Assembly: GCA_903813345.2 (NCBI GenBank)
Contig: CAIIXF020000011.1
Location: 28,638,166 to 28,702,165 of the forward strand
Reading direction: 5' to 3'
Length of the DNA: 64,000 nucleotides
Source of the DNA: Owenia fusiformis
Taxonomy: Eukaryota; Annelida; Polychaeta; Sabellida; Oweniidae
Shown in pieces: positions 27,301-42,300 of the stretch; the stretch's first letter is position 1; the number at the start of each line of letters is the position of its first letter. The translations under genes were made by a program, and so were the position numbers. Below the pieces are notes generated by a model, which did not search any database, had not been told where the DNA came from, and saw only the letters and a program-made list of their open reading frames with translations.

Positions 27301-30300
27301 TCCTCCAATTTGTGTTTTGAATTCTTAAGAATTAAATTATTTTTTGTCTGTTGTTTGAATATTTCTTATCTTCATGGTAGGGCTAATGTGCAGTGTGAAC
27401 TATCAATTATGAATGCTTTACGCTTCTATCAATTGAGTTGCTTAAATCATTTTCTTAATTCCAGAGTTCACAAGATACTCAGGCCAATATTACAAGGGTC
27501 ATAGAGAACTGCAGAACCAAAGAAACAATGTCATATAATGAGATGGATAGAACCTTCACATATAACACTACTGAAGAACTTATACCATATGATATGTATG
27601 AGGCAACAGTGTGGCCAGTTAACACAGTTGGGAGGGGGCATGAAGCTAAGTTAAGCAACAGAACAGAAGAGTGGTGTAAGTAGATATGATTTAATACATG
27701 ATTTAACTTTATAAATTCACCCAGGAAGCAACATTTACAGACTCAGATCGTACTCGCCTGTTGTTGCTTTTCTTTATCATATTTTTAAATTCTGTACCAT
27801 GTGTGATCTGCAACAAACCTGAGACTGTACAACACTTTTAATTGACCTCCATATAATTAGAAAAATAGATGGCATCATGGGTATTGGTAGGGCTAAATAA
27901 CATGGCAACTTAATCACAAGAGTCACTTAATTTCTTGTTTAAAGGGTTCCGATAAGCATCCCGTATAAAAACAATATGGCGGCTCCAGGCGAATCGACTG
28001 GATCAGTCCATTTTTAAGAAATAAGGGGAGTTCTGTAAAATCCAGTTTATTGAAATTGTCTTTGAGATAAAGTAATCCGTTTATAATGATTTTGAAAACA
28101 TTATCCATAGAGTGATTGCGTTCAAAGAATATGTACAACAGCCAATATAAATCCTTGTATTAGAATTGCTTTGTTTCATTTGTAGGATATTTCATATACA
28201 AAGCTGTGTGCTTTTACGTTATGGGGAAATTTAGATGTCAATTTTTCCTTATTATACACAAATAGAAGATCCTGAAACTTCACCCATACACACTGGGGAG
28301 TATCGTGATGCAACAACACCGTGTTGTTGCATCAAGATGGCCAGACTTCCGGTGATAGATTTTCGTACGATGTTTTGTTTCCCCAATTAAACCCATTTCT
28401 AGGACGAGTTGCTCAATAACCATACACGTGCAGTTAGCGAACGATCTATATTTAAAGAAACTGTCATTAGTATACATGTACCATCACCAAGAAGCAATAA
28501 GTTCACGGTTTTAGTTCCTCACTATTGATGCAACAACACCAAACCGAAGATGCAACAACACTCCTCTAGATTTGAGCAATGATGCAGCAACACCAATTAA
28601 TAGTATAATTTCAGAAGACCATAAATCTCGAGAGGAACAGATTTTTAAATGCTACTATTGCAATACCGTTACCAATTAGCCTACCCATATTTGCGTTCTT
28701 CTCAAGGCATTCAAAATACACGTCCTGTGGGCGAAGATCCTTTATATGTATTTTCAAAAATTTATACTTTTACATATTATAATGTACTGGACGTTATTCT
28801 ATAACATAGTTCAATCGCCTTTAACATGGCAAGCTTTAGTAACCCAATCTATTTTCATAAACCACTGTTCCATAGCTTGATGGCCCCGACTCCAGTTAGT
28901 ATCATTCAAAATGGTGGACAAACATCTTTCGTTCTCGGTAAACATGATGAGCTATTGGATATTATCATGATATTATCTGTCATCCATCTGTGGAACAGTG
29001 ATAAACTAGTAGATGTACGTTACCACTGTTTATCAAATAATAACTAAAACAGTTTAACTGTGACATTCGTGAGCTGATATGTTGATGGGATGATTGCTTC
29101 ATCTATGATATAATATGACATGATTCTTTATTTCCTACAATTTGGAGAGCCAACGTGTAAAAACGTCTAATTGACTTTATTAGAGAGGCCGTTTAGTTAC
29201 ACGTTTAATGGAAATCTTGCACGACGCACATGTAGAATTATTGGTCTCTTTGGATTCCTTCTCTCCGACTGAGTAAAAAGGTAAACAAAAGTGATAAGAT
29301 TTAGGGCCCAAAAAGGTAAATTGATAGGGGTACAGTTATCCCAGATATCCCGGGCCCTCGGGAAATATCATATTGTCTCTCGAAATAAAACCAATATTGA
29401 GTCCCTCTCAGTAAATAACTTTTATATAATAGCATTGTATAACTGCAATATCATTAAACCAACACTCATCCTATACAACTCTTGAGAACGATGTACAACT
29501 CCTGGATAGCGTAAACTCCTGAGCAGCGTATACAACTCTTCAACTTGATATATGACATCATAATTTGGGTGGGATAACAAAGGATATACAATATACAATT
29601 GTAGACCCCTCTTGAGGTCAACTGGCAAAATTGTATACCGATACTGTAAACGTTGAAAGTACTGTTGATCAAGACCAGATGTCGAGGACACTTTTGCCAG
29701 TTGACCGAAAAGAGAGGTTAACAATTGTTCTGTTAGTCCAAATAATATAATAATTGGACGAATATATAATCGAATATCAGGTGAACATATTTGATAAGTA
29801 AAGGTATCATATTTTAGCAAAAAATCCCCAAACCGTCGAATACTTGTAATTTTTTACACAACTTATTTTTTCAAAATTAAAAAAATTTCAACATTAAAAA
29901 AAACAATTTTTCAAAAATAAGGGTCAACAGTACCTAGTAGTGGTCAACAGTTTACAATTGTTGACCTCCCCAGAGGCCAACCGGCAAAATTGTATACCGA
30001 GACTGTAAACCGAAAAAATACTGTTGACAGAGACCGAAGGTCGAGGTCAACAGTAGTTTCAAGGTTTACAGTCGAGGTATATGATTTTGACGGTTGATCG
30101 AATGGAGAGGTCTACAATTGTTTTGTTAGTCCGAGTAAACTAATAATACACATATAGACGACGATCATCAATCGGCATGGCTTCATTTCACAACCTTTTC
30201 TCCGAACCACGTTAGCAATATTTTTTTTTAGAAAATATGGAGACAGTGCAAGAAGCTTAACTCTGTATTTGGCACATCACGGCGTACTCGTTAGTGAATT

Positions 30301-33300
30301 AATGTTAATTTTAAGTTTCTATTTGTATTTTTGCTATACTTGTCGCCTAGTAAAGTCATTTTCATCAACATTTACAAAATGTCCGTCTCCCATGTTTTTT
30401 TGTGACGTCATGAAACTTTTTTCAGAAGTAGCGGTCAACAGTACCTAGTAGCGGTCAACAGTACATAATTTTGACCGCTAATCACCCAATCAGAATCGAG
30501 TATTTCAGTTGAGGTACTAACAATACATTTTGTTGCCCGCTCATCAACCAATCAGAATTGAGTATTTCAATTGAGGTACTAACAACACAAAATGACTGAT
30601 ATCTGTTGTCTTTCCAAAATTATATTAGTTATTTGTAAGCAATTTCCATACGGTAAATCAAGGGCATTTAATTTAGAAAATGTATAATCTTTATTTTTCA
30701 GATACAATATCAATGAGATTGCCTCCCGAGGATTCTGTACTTTATTTAGTTTGCCTTGTATATCCTTTAACTTTGATATACTGTAGACAAAGAAACCAAA
30801 CAAAATACGTTTCGTCCATGGACCACTGACTCACGGGTTTTATTCATGTCCCGACCTACACCTGTAAACAGAACATAAAACAGTTTCTCTTGTTGTTCAA
30901 TGATACATTATATTGGCGTTTTTGCATCAGCACATTGGTGTTGTTGCATCATCGATAAGAAACAGAGTGGTGTTGTTGCATCAATAGTGAGGAATTAAAA
31001 CCACGAATTTATCGCTTCTTGATGATGCTACATGTATACCAATGACAGTTTTTTAAAATATAGATCATGTGCTAATTGCATGCGTATGATTATTGAGCAA
31101 CTCGTCCTAGAAATGGGTGTAAATTGGGAAAACAAAACATCGTACGAAAATCTATCACCGGAAGTCTGGCCATCTTGATGCAACAACACGGTGTTGTTGC
31201 ATCACGATACCCCCCAGTGATACATGTGGAATTGATTTGTCAAAATAAAAATCACCGTTTTATAAATATGTGACGATCTATAATATACTTATGCTATATA
31301 ACAGTTAGAGGTGTTGACACAACGACCTCGAGCCTGTGAACCCTTGAGTATTATTCCGGGATCGGGCCTTTTATACTAAACGATGAGCAACACCAGAAAC
31401 GAGCATTCGATTTGCTAAACGATATGCGTCACCCTTTAAACAAGTAATGCCATTTGGATCAACTTAAAACACCATTGGAATGTAACTTTATGATATTATT
31501 AACATGTGCATTGTGTCAATGAGGATTTAGCCTGACCTTTTTCAGAAACCTTTTTTTGAAAATTTCTAGAATTTGAATAAAGGTAAATAACAGTGCAAAT
31601 TAAAGTTGTTTTGATAGAAAATTACACACAGAATTCAAATATGCCATCAAATAAAAGAAAATTTTAGTCTGGTCAAAAATACAGATCCCCTAAAATCTCA
31701 TTAAAACGAGACTTTAACAAGATTTCAAAGCTATATGGAAAAGCCTCTATTGAGTATAAGCTTTTTGAGCAAAACAGGAAATTACAGGGTAACACAGGAA
31801 ACAGCAGACCCACTATAGATCAAGAAATAGGTTTCATAGAAACAGCTTAAACAAGCTGATATTCAGATAAATAACATCATTTCAACGAAAATCAAATACA
31901 TGATCCTTCATTTAGTGCTGAACTTGAAGTGACAGTAAATATTAAAGCAAGTTATAGATATTTAAACCACCATTTGTTTTACAGATCCTGGACAAATGGC
32001 TTCACCTACTATATCTGACATACAGGAGAGACAATTCAGAGTGACATGGGAACCACCCTCTGCTCCCAATGGTGTCATCATTCAGTATCAGTACTCCTAC
32101 TACGCAGGTGAAGATGTTGGCAATAATATAACAGAGGATGTATATTTTCCGGATCGACGCTCTGCAGTAATAGCAGGCTCACCTTGTATCAAGTACACTG
32201 TTGCAATAAAAGCTAAAAGTAAAGTTGGCTTTGCAACTGAAGGATTTTCACCACCCAGTTCTGCAACTCTGCTAACTAACAGTAGGTCTCCATATTGAAT
32301 TTCTTAATATCAATCATGTATGATCAAGTAGGTTGGGATAATTATCTTACCATATTAAGTTCAAGTGGGATATTCTGAGAAGCCATTCATTCATCTTTCT
32401 GGGTGTAATTCAAATATCAGTTGATAGAAGGGTTGGAATTTTACTAGCAGATGTCTTCTGGGCATAGGCATTCTGCTTGAGAAGGAATCTTCAAAAAATA
32501 ATTTTGTTAATGAACACAAGAACTTGATTTCACAAATCAGTTCACTTGCTGCATATTTTTTCTAATGGTAAATAATTATTATTAATATATAACTATTCTC
32601 TTCATTTTTAGCACCTGGTATACCAACTGGATTAAATGTTGAAAACATAAGCTCTACTGTACTACATGCAACATGGACAGCTCCATCTGAGACTTGCCCA
32701 TTTAACTTTGATATATTTTTGTATGCTACAGAGAATCCTGGAGATAACCCCAGAGGTGAATCTAGTAAGTGTTCTTTTATGAATACAAATTGTCAAAATT
32801 CTTAAAACTTACAAATTAGTGTTACATTTAATAAATAATAAATTGATTTGTATTTAATCCAAATCCAACTGAACCCTTGTTTACAAGTTAATATTTTCGT
32901 TTCATGGAAGCTCACATCAGTTAAATATTACTTGAGGTTTTTTGGCAGGTAAACACATATCAGCTGTATTAAAATCTTCTCAACGTGGAAATTTCTCTAT
33001 TTCCAATTTCCAAAATTGGCAAAATCAACACTTTATTTTCTAAGCCCACTTTTATATGAATATCTGAATCAAACCTTGCAGTCTCAGCTCTGCAATTCAA
33101 AATCTTTGCAACTCTCTTTCTATTACATGTAGTATTTCTTTGTAGATAAAAATACAACAGAAAAAGTTTTTGAAGATCTTCGAAAATACTGGAGTTACAC
33201 AGTCGTCGTTAGAGCAGTCACAGATAAGAGTCCGGGTCCAAATGCTACATTGGATCAGAAAACTTCAGAAGACTGTGAGTCATACTTACTTTTAATCATT

Positions 33301-36300
33301 TCTTTCATACAAATGGTAGATATAGCATACAGCACAATTATTTAATTAGACTAGAAAATACAAGGGAAAACTTGTATAAATTGGCTGAAACCAAAACAAC
33401 AGTTTTGGCTTGGGTGTAATAATCGTGCTGCTTTTGTTTTCAGTCCCAGGACCTGTTCAGGATTTGACAACAACTGTTGTGGAGAATGTATGCGCAACTG
33501 TCAGGCTAACATGGAATGAACCACTGCCAGAAGAAAAGAATGGACTCATTGGCAGATACTACATCACCTATGCTGGAATTGGAACTGTAATAATTTAGAA
33601 ACTTTTAAAATCATTTAATAGTTCAATCTCAGGAATCTTTATGAATTTTCCTGGAAAGTGATGAAACTAATGTATACTAATAGTAATGAGACACCAATTC
33701 TTCTGTAAGGTTTCACAAGCTAATTAAGATAATTTCTGATTACATTTTCCTTCCAGAATAACTCAGTTCATATTGGAAGTGTTATGGTGACTGCAAAAGG
33801 GAATAATCCAGCCTATACTAAAGACTTGAACCTCAATGCTGAATTCAAATATACAATATCTGTAAGTATACGAGTACATGTTTATCCCATGGATGAGATC
33901 AAATCTGTATGATAACATGCACTTATATTAATGATATTTTGCAAATGCGTGGAAAAAGTGATATCTGTAGAATATGGAGAATGTTCAACAGATATAATTT
34001 TTTTCCGTGGATTCGAAAACTCACGTAAGTGTGACATGTATTTTTCAAGTTGATTTCATGATGGCATGTGATGAATGAATGAATGGATGTTGTTTAGAAA
34101 TGTTTGGCTAGCTTTATAGCTGAAGTATGGGATAAACAAAATAACAACTTATGAGTTTTCGTGATATCATTTTAATCCACTCATTATTGATACCATTAAA
34201 TCAGCACTCATTCGCTGTGCTCACTTGTCCAGTCAACTCATAATAACGATATCACTCAAAATCATAGGATATCCTATATATATTGTTCATCATAATTATT
34301 GGGAAAGTTTAAATACATTGAGCTTTTCTAAATATTTTTCATAAATTGTCAGGAGCAAATCTAATTTTGCGGAATACATTGTTCAATTTTGATTTCTCAA
34401 GTTGAATTTCATGTGCTTTGTTTCCTAGAACTGATTTTTCAATGGGACATTTTAATAGAGTAATATTTATGTAAACCTAAACTTGCCTAAATCTGAACTA
34501 CGGAGACTTTATATTAATAACAATATACTTACAGGTTCTGGCTAACACAGGTATAGGCAATGCAAGCAACAGTGACATTAAATCCAGTGATGTGTCCAGA
34601 CTCTCTGAATGTAGTAAGTGATAAATCTGAACAATTTATCTTAACTTTAATAACTCAGGTACTTTGATCAGATTTTATTCAAACTTAATATAATTACTTC
34701 TAAAATATACATAGGCATAACCAGGGGGCGGGGTAAAATGGTTGCAATCGCACGCTCCCCTCCCCCATAATCAATACACAAAACCACGAGAGAGAAGAAA
34801 AGAGCCTTTAATGCTTTTTATTTGAAGCTTCTAGCTCAATTTTGAAGGAAGTTGCATCAATTTTTGCAAAATTCAAAATAAATCTTGTTTTTTTTTGTTT
34901 GTTGATGCTACAATTGCACCCTCTTACTGAAAACCAAATATTTTGAGCGATCGCACCCCCCTGACTGAAAGCTGGCTACGTGCCTGATACAATAAGTTGA
35001 TGCCTTATGTACATAGAACCTTTAGAAGGAATCCTCAAAACCACCAACATGGGCTTTTTTGAGCATGAGGGTCATTCAAAAAGGGAAGAGAAAAAATGAC
35101 TAAAAATCAAATTTATATCATTTTTCATTAGCACCAGCAATTACTACAACTTCCCCGTCAGCAACTACTACAACTTCTCCAATTGCTGCTATTATTAGTG
35201 GAGTACTGGGAGTGCTGATTGGTATTGCAATTGGTGGAGGGGTGACATTTGCAATTATGAAACTCAGGTGAGAACTTTTTCAATAGAATAGATTGTCTGA
35301 TTATAAAAATACAGTATACGTTCCGTATTGGTTTAGCTCCATTCATATTTGAGCTGGGCCAAAGGAAAAGGGGTCTTATCACAGATTTTTTCAATATTCT
35401 GATTTTTTGTTTATCTTAAAAAGCACAAAGAGACCTTTCAAATGAGCCATGGCTTGTGTCTTAACAATTTTTCCTTCCATATATAGACCAAAAAGTCGGA
35501 TTTGAATTTAGCACATTTTCCTCCTAATCTTGGGCACATTTTTGGCTCTGTAGCACAATTCTAATTTTTGTGATAAGACCGTTTTTCCTATGGCCAGGCT
35601 CATTTGTTGAACACATTACATGTACATTAATGATTCAATTTTACAAAAATTCATATCAAGCATTGATTCCCTTACTTTGCAACTTACAGGAAAAACACCC
35701 CGAAGGCAGCTTATGTAGAGCAAGATCAAACAAAGCCAATTCAACAGAGTATTAAATATGAAGATATCCCCATGCAGCACCAACAAGATAACTCCCAGGT
35801 CCATCAAGACACATATGATGTCATTGCAGACATACCAGCAACCACTCCCCACGATTATGTCAATGTTAAGAGTGGTCCAAATATGAAAGGAGAAGTCGGA
35901 AAAACATATGAACATGCATATGTGAATGAGGCAAACACCATTAAAGATGACTCAGATACAAACCATGTCTATGAGAAACTTCATAGACAATGAACATAGA
36001 GATGCATTTCTTAAAAAGTGAGGTCGAGATGCTAGTAGTAATAACTCCCCTTTGACTTATAATGATCAACAATTTACAGTATGCTGCTAAGATCTCAATG
36101 ACCTCAAATAAATGTAAGGTACTGTGAAGTAAGAAAATGCAAAGATGGAAATTCTTATTGAGTAGCTGTATTCTATCAACTAAATCTGAGTGGGTATAAG
36201 GATATCTCAATACTAGCAAAAAGTGAATTTAACCACTGAATTCTGCAGGCAGGATCCTACAGGATTCATATGCACTTATTATTCATACCCGGGAGGGGGG

Positions 36301-39300
36301 CGGGCACTGGTCAACTTTTTGTACAGGGGGTGCCACTGAGATTCAAAATATCTACCCACATCTAGGGATTTTTAAGCAACTTCTCAGATTAAAGTCAATG
36401 AAGCTCCTAAAGATACAGAAACTCTAAATGTCTCACTAGAATAATTAGCATTTGATCTTATACAGAATTAGCAAATATTTATAAAACATTATAAAGATAT
36501 ATAGTTGCTACCATGTACTCAAGAAACCAAACCTTAGCTAAGATGCTCATTTTATTTCAAGCATCATTGTCCTTAACAGTTAACCAGTTAACAGTTCTTA
36601 AAAGTCAACCAAGAGGAAGGAAAACCCCAAAGCTTAGGAGATGACATAATTATGTCTCTTGCTAAGTTAGCACCTTTGTTTGTTAGAATTTTCACTGGCT
36701 AGTTTCTGACTACCACACATCGTTGTGATGTTTTAACTGATGTTAGCATATTCCTTACACATTTTTTATCTTGATGTGAAAGCTATGATCATGGTTAACA
36801 TGCAAGGTATTAACATAATATTATTCGAAACATTTTTAGAAAAAATTGAAACTGACATCAAATAACGGCATTTGTGTGTCGATTTGACTGACCAATCAGC
36901 TATGATGTTATCTCAATACACATTTACATTATATACATATGTCATCTCAGAACCCTGGGGGTTTTCTCCCTTTTAAGTCAACCATACATAAATACACTCA
37001 ACCAATCAGATTGCTTATTTATTGTTCATTTTCATTATCAAACAACAATAAAGAAGTTTTGGTGAACTGCACTGATCAAATCTGTGACAGTCTTAAGCCT
37101 GGAGCCAGAGATCAGTATTATGACATCACTCCCAGGTGAGACTGAACTCAAATCTATTTAACACAAAATATATCTAGCCTACACATTCATTTGTGTTGTT
37201 TTTCATGTTTTGTGAAGACTATAAAATAGCAGAATTGCAATAATGAATAATAAAAATGATATTTTAGTCTGAAAATGAACTTGAGTGATCTATCAGTTTT
37301 TTGTGTTTGTTTTGAAAACTTTGTTATAGACAGTCTCAATTCTAAATTCATTATTCCTTATATATTGACAAAATTGTAAACATTTACATTAGATTGGCTT
37401 AATATACTGTAACTATATAAAATTACCACTAAGAATGTCAAACCCAATATGAATAGAAAATAATTTCTGTTCATAACCCTATATATTTGCCACGCAAGTA
37501 TGTTTACTTTAATCTTTTGTGATTTATATCAAAATAAAATCTATTAAATTCAGTAGCAGTTCCTTTTAATCACCTGAATGGGGTATAGTTGTAGAGTTTT
37601 GCGCCTTTCTAATGCTAGGCATAGAACTGTATTTGAATGTCTTAAACTATATATTATTAATACTATAAAGGATGGGTATCGATATGGCGAACTTTTTGAA
37701 CACACTTTCTCTTAAACCAGTCATCAAAAAATTCTGAAAAATTTATATTCGGAATGAAATGAAACATCTATCAGAACCTCATTGGAACAAAATGACATAA
37801 ACACAACGTGTTTATGTCTCTCAATATTGTAATTATACAAAGGATAGTTTGGTTGATTTAAAAAAGTATCTTGTTAATGAAATTAAAGGTTAATCTTAGT
37901 TTTTATCTATTTTGGGGTTTTTTGTTTTAATTCTTTGAATACATTTAGTTAAATCAACCAAAATTTCCTTTGTACAACTATAATATTGGGAAGTCTAAGA
38001 AAATGTTGTATATGCTATCTTGTTCAAACAAGCTTCAGAAAGATATTTCATTTCATTCTCAAGAAATGGTAAAAAGGAACAAAAAACAATTGCAGTAAAA
38101 AACAAAAATGTTAACAAAAACAGTTATATAAAATATATGTTGTCAATCAGTCAACATTACATAGAGGACTGTGTTTTTTACAGAATGTTTTCAATAATTG
38201 GTTTAAGAGAAAAACATCGTTGAATTCAGTTCTCCGTATCGATACCAATCCTTTCTCAGAATGTCCAAAATAAATTCACTTCTAAAAAATTAAACATATT
38301 CTTACTTCTCAAGATTCTTACTTGGTACAATTAGGCTTCTAATATGGCTGTTTACGGGGACTTGGAAGGTATCCACTATTTGTAAGCATATTTGACCAAT
38401 TACTCCACTTCTTACTTCATATTAAAGATACAAAAATGTCCTAATCAAAGCAGCATTTGAATGCTAAAAAAACTAGGAGTAAACACATGGTGTTCACACA
38501 CCCGGTGATCGTGAATATGGGACGGAGGGGGGGAGCAGGCAATTTCTGCTAGGAAATTCAACAAATCTGGAAGATTTATTTTTTCAAGAAAAAGTTTACT
38601 ATTGAATTGCTAAATGGATAGGCACACGGTATGGTAGAATATGTTAGGTTTTCTGGGATTTTTTCTGAAACGATACGCATCTAAGGTATGAGATCTATTA
38701 AAAAAGGCGCAAGGCCATCAACAGGCACAAATCAACGTTTTTGCTATAAATCAAGCAACAATGGTCTGGACGACCTGTAATAAATACTTGTAAGTGATGT
38801 TATCATAACTATATTAATGTCATTGCTGAATTTATAAAATAAGTTTCCATATGTGAAATAAAAAATAATCGAAAATAATGAATTTGGGACGGAGGGGGGG
38901 AGGGGACGGAGGGGGGGAGCAATATGTATATAAGACATGATTAGAGATGTTTCGCGACTTTAAGTCCTTTTACTCCAAATGTCCCCATTTTTCAGTCTCC
39001 AGGGGTATATCATCCAGTTTCTTACTAAGTTAATGAGTTCATTTTTCAAATACAAGAATTCGTGTGAAGTTGTTTCACTTTATAGAATTATTACTCCCCC
39101 CCTCCGTCCCCTCCCCCCCTCCGTCCCATTTTAATTATTTTCGATTATTTTTTATTTTACGTATGGAAACTTATTTTATAAATTCAGCAATGACATTAAT
39201 TTAGTTATGATAACATCACTTACAAGTATTTATTACAGGTCGTGTAGTCCATTGTTGCTTGATTTATAGCAAAAACTTTGACTTTTGCACGTTGGTTGCG

Positions 39301-42300
39301 TTGCGCCTTTTTTAATAGATCTTATATCTTAAAAGAGTATCGGTTGAAAAATAATCCTAGAACACCTAACATATTTTATCATACCGTGCGCTTATTCAAT
39401 TTGCAATTCAATCGTAAACTCTGTCTTGAAAAAATAATTTTATCAGATTTGTTGAATTTTCTAGCGGAAATTGCCTGCTCCCCCCCTCCGTCCCATTTTC
39501 ACGATCACCGGGTGTGGTTCAAACATTAATAAAATAATTCCTTTATCTGTGGATTCTACAATTGTTGAAACTAAAACTAAAATTCTTGAATAACTTAAAC
39601 ACTCACACTACAAAAAATCATAACACCAACAAACTATAAACCAACAGAACTTTCAAGACAGATTTCAAATGTGAAAATCATTTAACTACAATTAACAGAC
39701 TACATATGCGAAGAAACTTCACATGAATGAGGATAAGTGCCCATAATCTCCCAATCGTACAGACTGGGTCAGTATATAATATCAAAGAAAACACCCATTG
39801 AAGAAGGAACGTGCAGCCATTGTAATGCTATAGATAATGAAGAACATTTTATGATGAAATGCTATAGATGATATTTCACATTTTATGATGTAATGCTATA
39901 GATAATAAAGAACATTTTATGATGAAGCATAGTGCAATAAATATGATAAAAATGAAAGATTGCAAAGTATATAACTGTCTTTAAAATATTTAAACATAAC
40001 ATTTATGACTATTACACTTTCTTGACATGATCCTCAGGGGTATGAATGTTCTCAATAAATATTATATTCTATACATGTACATGTATATTCTATGAAAAAC
40101 TGCACTTGTAGTACACTTAGTATACACAAATCGATATGAATGTGTCTTTGAAAATGAGTTACTATACAATACTGAATTATCCACATCTTTAACTGGTTCA
40201 AAGTTATAAAAGAAAAAAAATTCTATTAAACAAGGAAGTTATGAACAGAATGCAGAAAAATAAGTAAAATTTTGGCTCAAGTATTGGAATGATTATTAAA
40301 GACATAGGCATTAACACAAGCCGCTCACGGAGTAATTACAACATGAAAAACACAAGGATAAACATTTTCATCATGGTTCTATCATTTACCATAATCCAAT
40401 ATCAGGTTGGTAATTTTATTATCAAAGGGACTAGAATAAAGACAGTTTTGACTTTTGGATAATCCTTTGATTTTTAGGGCAATTGGCAAATATTTAAAAG
40501 AGGGGATTCCCCTTCTTGGACATTTCTGCATTTAAATCTCCAACAATTTCTACTTTTGAACAGGTATCTTTCAGGAAATTATATAAGAACTGCAAAAAAC
40601 ATTGCTATGATCTTAACAAATTTCGTCTGACATTTTAAACTTTCTGTCCATTTTAACTCCTTTAGATAGTAAACTAAACATGTCTTTGTGAATTTAAAAT
40701 GTTGCAAAACTATTTTCACTAGAAATATAATTGCCACGTAACTTGTCTTTTGAAAAAGCAAAACTTAACAAAATTTCCAGATACAATTCAAAGGAGCTGA
40801 TGCAACAACAATAGTAGCTGACACAACTACAGTGGCTGACGCAACTATGGCAGATACTACAGCAGCTGATGCTACAACTACAGTGGCTGACGCAACTATG
40901 GCAGATACTACAGCAGCTGATGCTACAACTACAGTGGCTGACACAACTCCGGCAGATACTACAGCAGCTGATGCTACAACTACAGTGGCTGACGCAACTA
41001 TGGCAGATACTACAGCAGCTGATGCTACAACTACAGTGGCTGACACAACTCCGGCAGATACTACAGCAGCTGATGCTACAACTACAGTGGCTGACGCAAC
41101 TATGGCAGATACTACAGCAGCTGATGCTACAACTACAGTGGCTGACACAACTCCGGCAGATACTACAGCAGCTGATGCTACAACTACAGTGGCTGACGCA
41201 ACTATGGCAGATACTACAGCAGCTGATGCTACAACTACAGTGGCTGACACAACTCCGGCAGATACTACAGCAGCTGATGCTACAACTACAGTGGCTGACG
41301 CAACTATGGCAGATACTACAGCAGCTGATGCTACAACTACAGTGGCTGACGCAACTATGGCAGATACTACAGCAGCTGATGCTACAACTACAGTGGCTGA
41401 CGCAACTCCGGCAGATACTACAGCAGCTGATGCTACAACTACAGTGGCTGACACAACTACAGCTGATGCTACAACAACAGTTGCTGATGCAACAATGGCT
41501 GATGTTACTACAACAGTTGCCGGCACAACTACAGCTGATGCTACAACTACAGTAGGTGATACAACAACTACTGCTGATTCTACAGTAGCTGATAAAACTA
41601 AAGGAGTTTCTACAACAAAAGTGGCTCCTACAAAAGCTGACGATATGACAACAGTGGCTGAGACTACAATTACCGCTAATTCCTCATCAAAAGACAAGAA
41701 TGTCCATTGCCCACCAACAGCTGCTATAATCAGTGGAGTACTGGGAGTGCTGTTTGGTATTGCAATTGGTGGAGGGGTGACATTTGCAGTAATGAAACTC
41801 AGGTGAGAATTATAGCTCACTTCAGTGCACTCAATCAATTGATTTTTATATGAGCACACATGTGAAGTTAACTGAGTCTATTTTAACTGATTATTTATTT
41901 GGGGTAAGCTTATATGAGACAAATCACAAGGTGATTCAAAAATGAACCCTGAATAAACTATGAATGATATCACTTAAGGGTTTTTATTAATGTTAATTAG
42001 TAATGCACTCGTGCTGATTGGAGATAATGCATATCAAAAATAAAATTGATACCATGGCATGTATAGTTTAGAAGTTATTTGAAAAAAAATTGTTTTGGGT
42101 CACCCTGCTTATAGCAATTCAGCATTGTACATGTATTTCTACAGGGTGTTTCATAATGAATGTCCCCTAAACAATCACCAATCCTAGATGGCATACTGCC
42201 ATGTGTTATATATCATATGAAAGCTTGTTCAGTTCTGGACTTTTTGAAGCAAGTTTGAATTGAGCTTAGCAAATAGCTTGCTAAATATCACTACAAAAGG

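Noticed and set aside
16797-34613. Receptor-type tyrosine phosphatase or kinase identity for the FN3 gene
   Set aside because: FN3 ectodomains occur in such receptors, but the tail is only about 100 residues without a catalytic domain and ends in a stop.
40765-41859. 364-codon minus-strand frame (Val/Ala/Ser repeat)
   Set aside because: Shadow of the Thr/Ala/Asp repeat exon on the plus strand, which has signal peptide, TM, splice sites and a paralogue.
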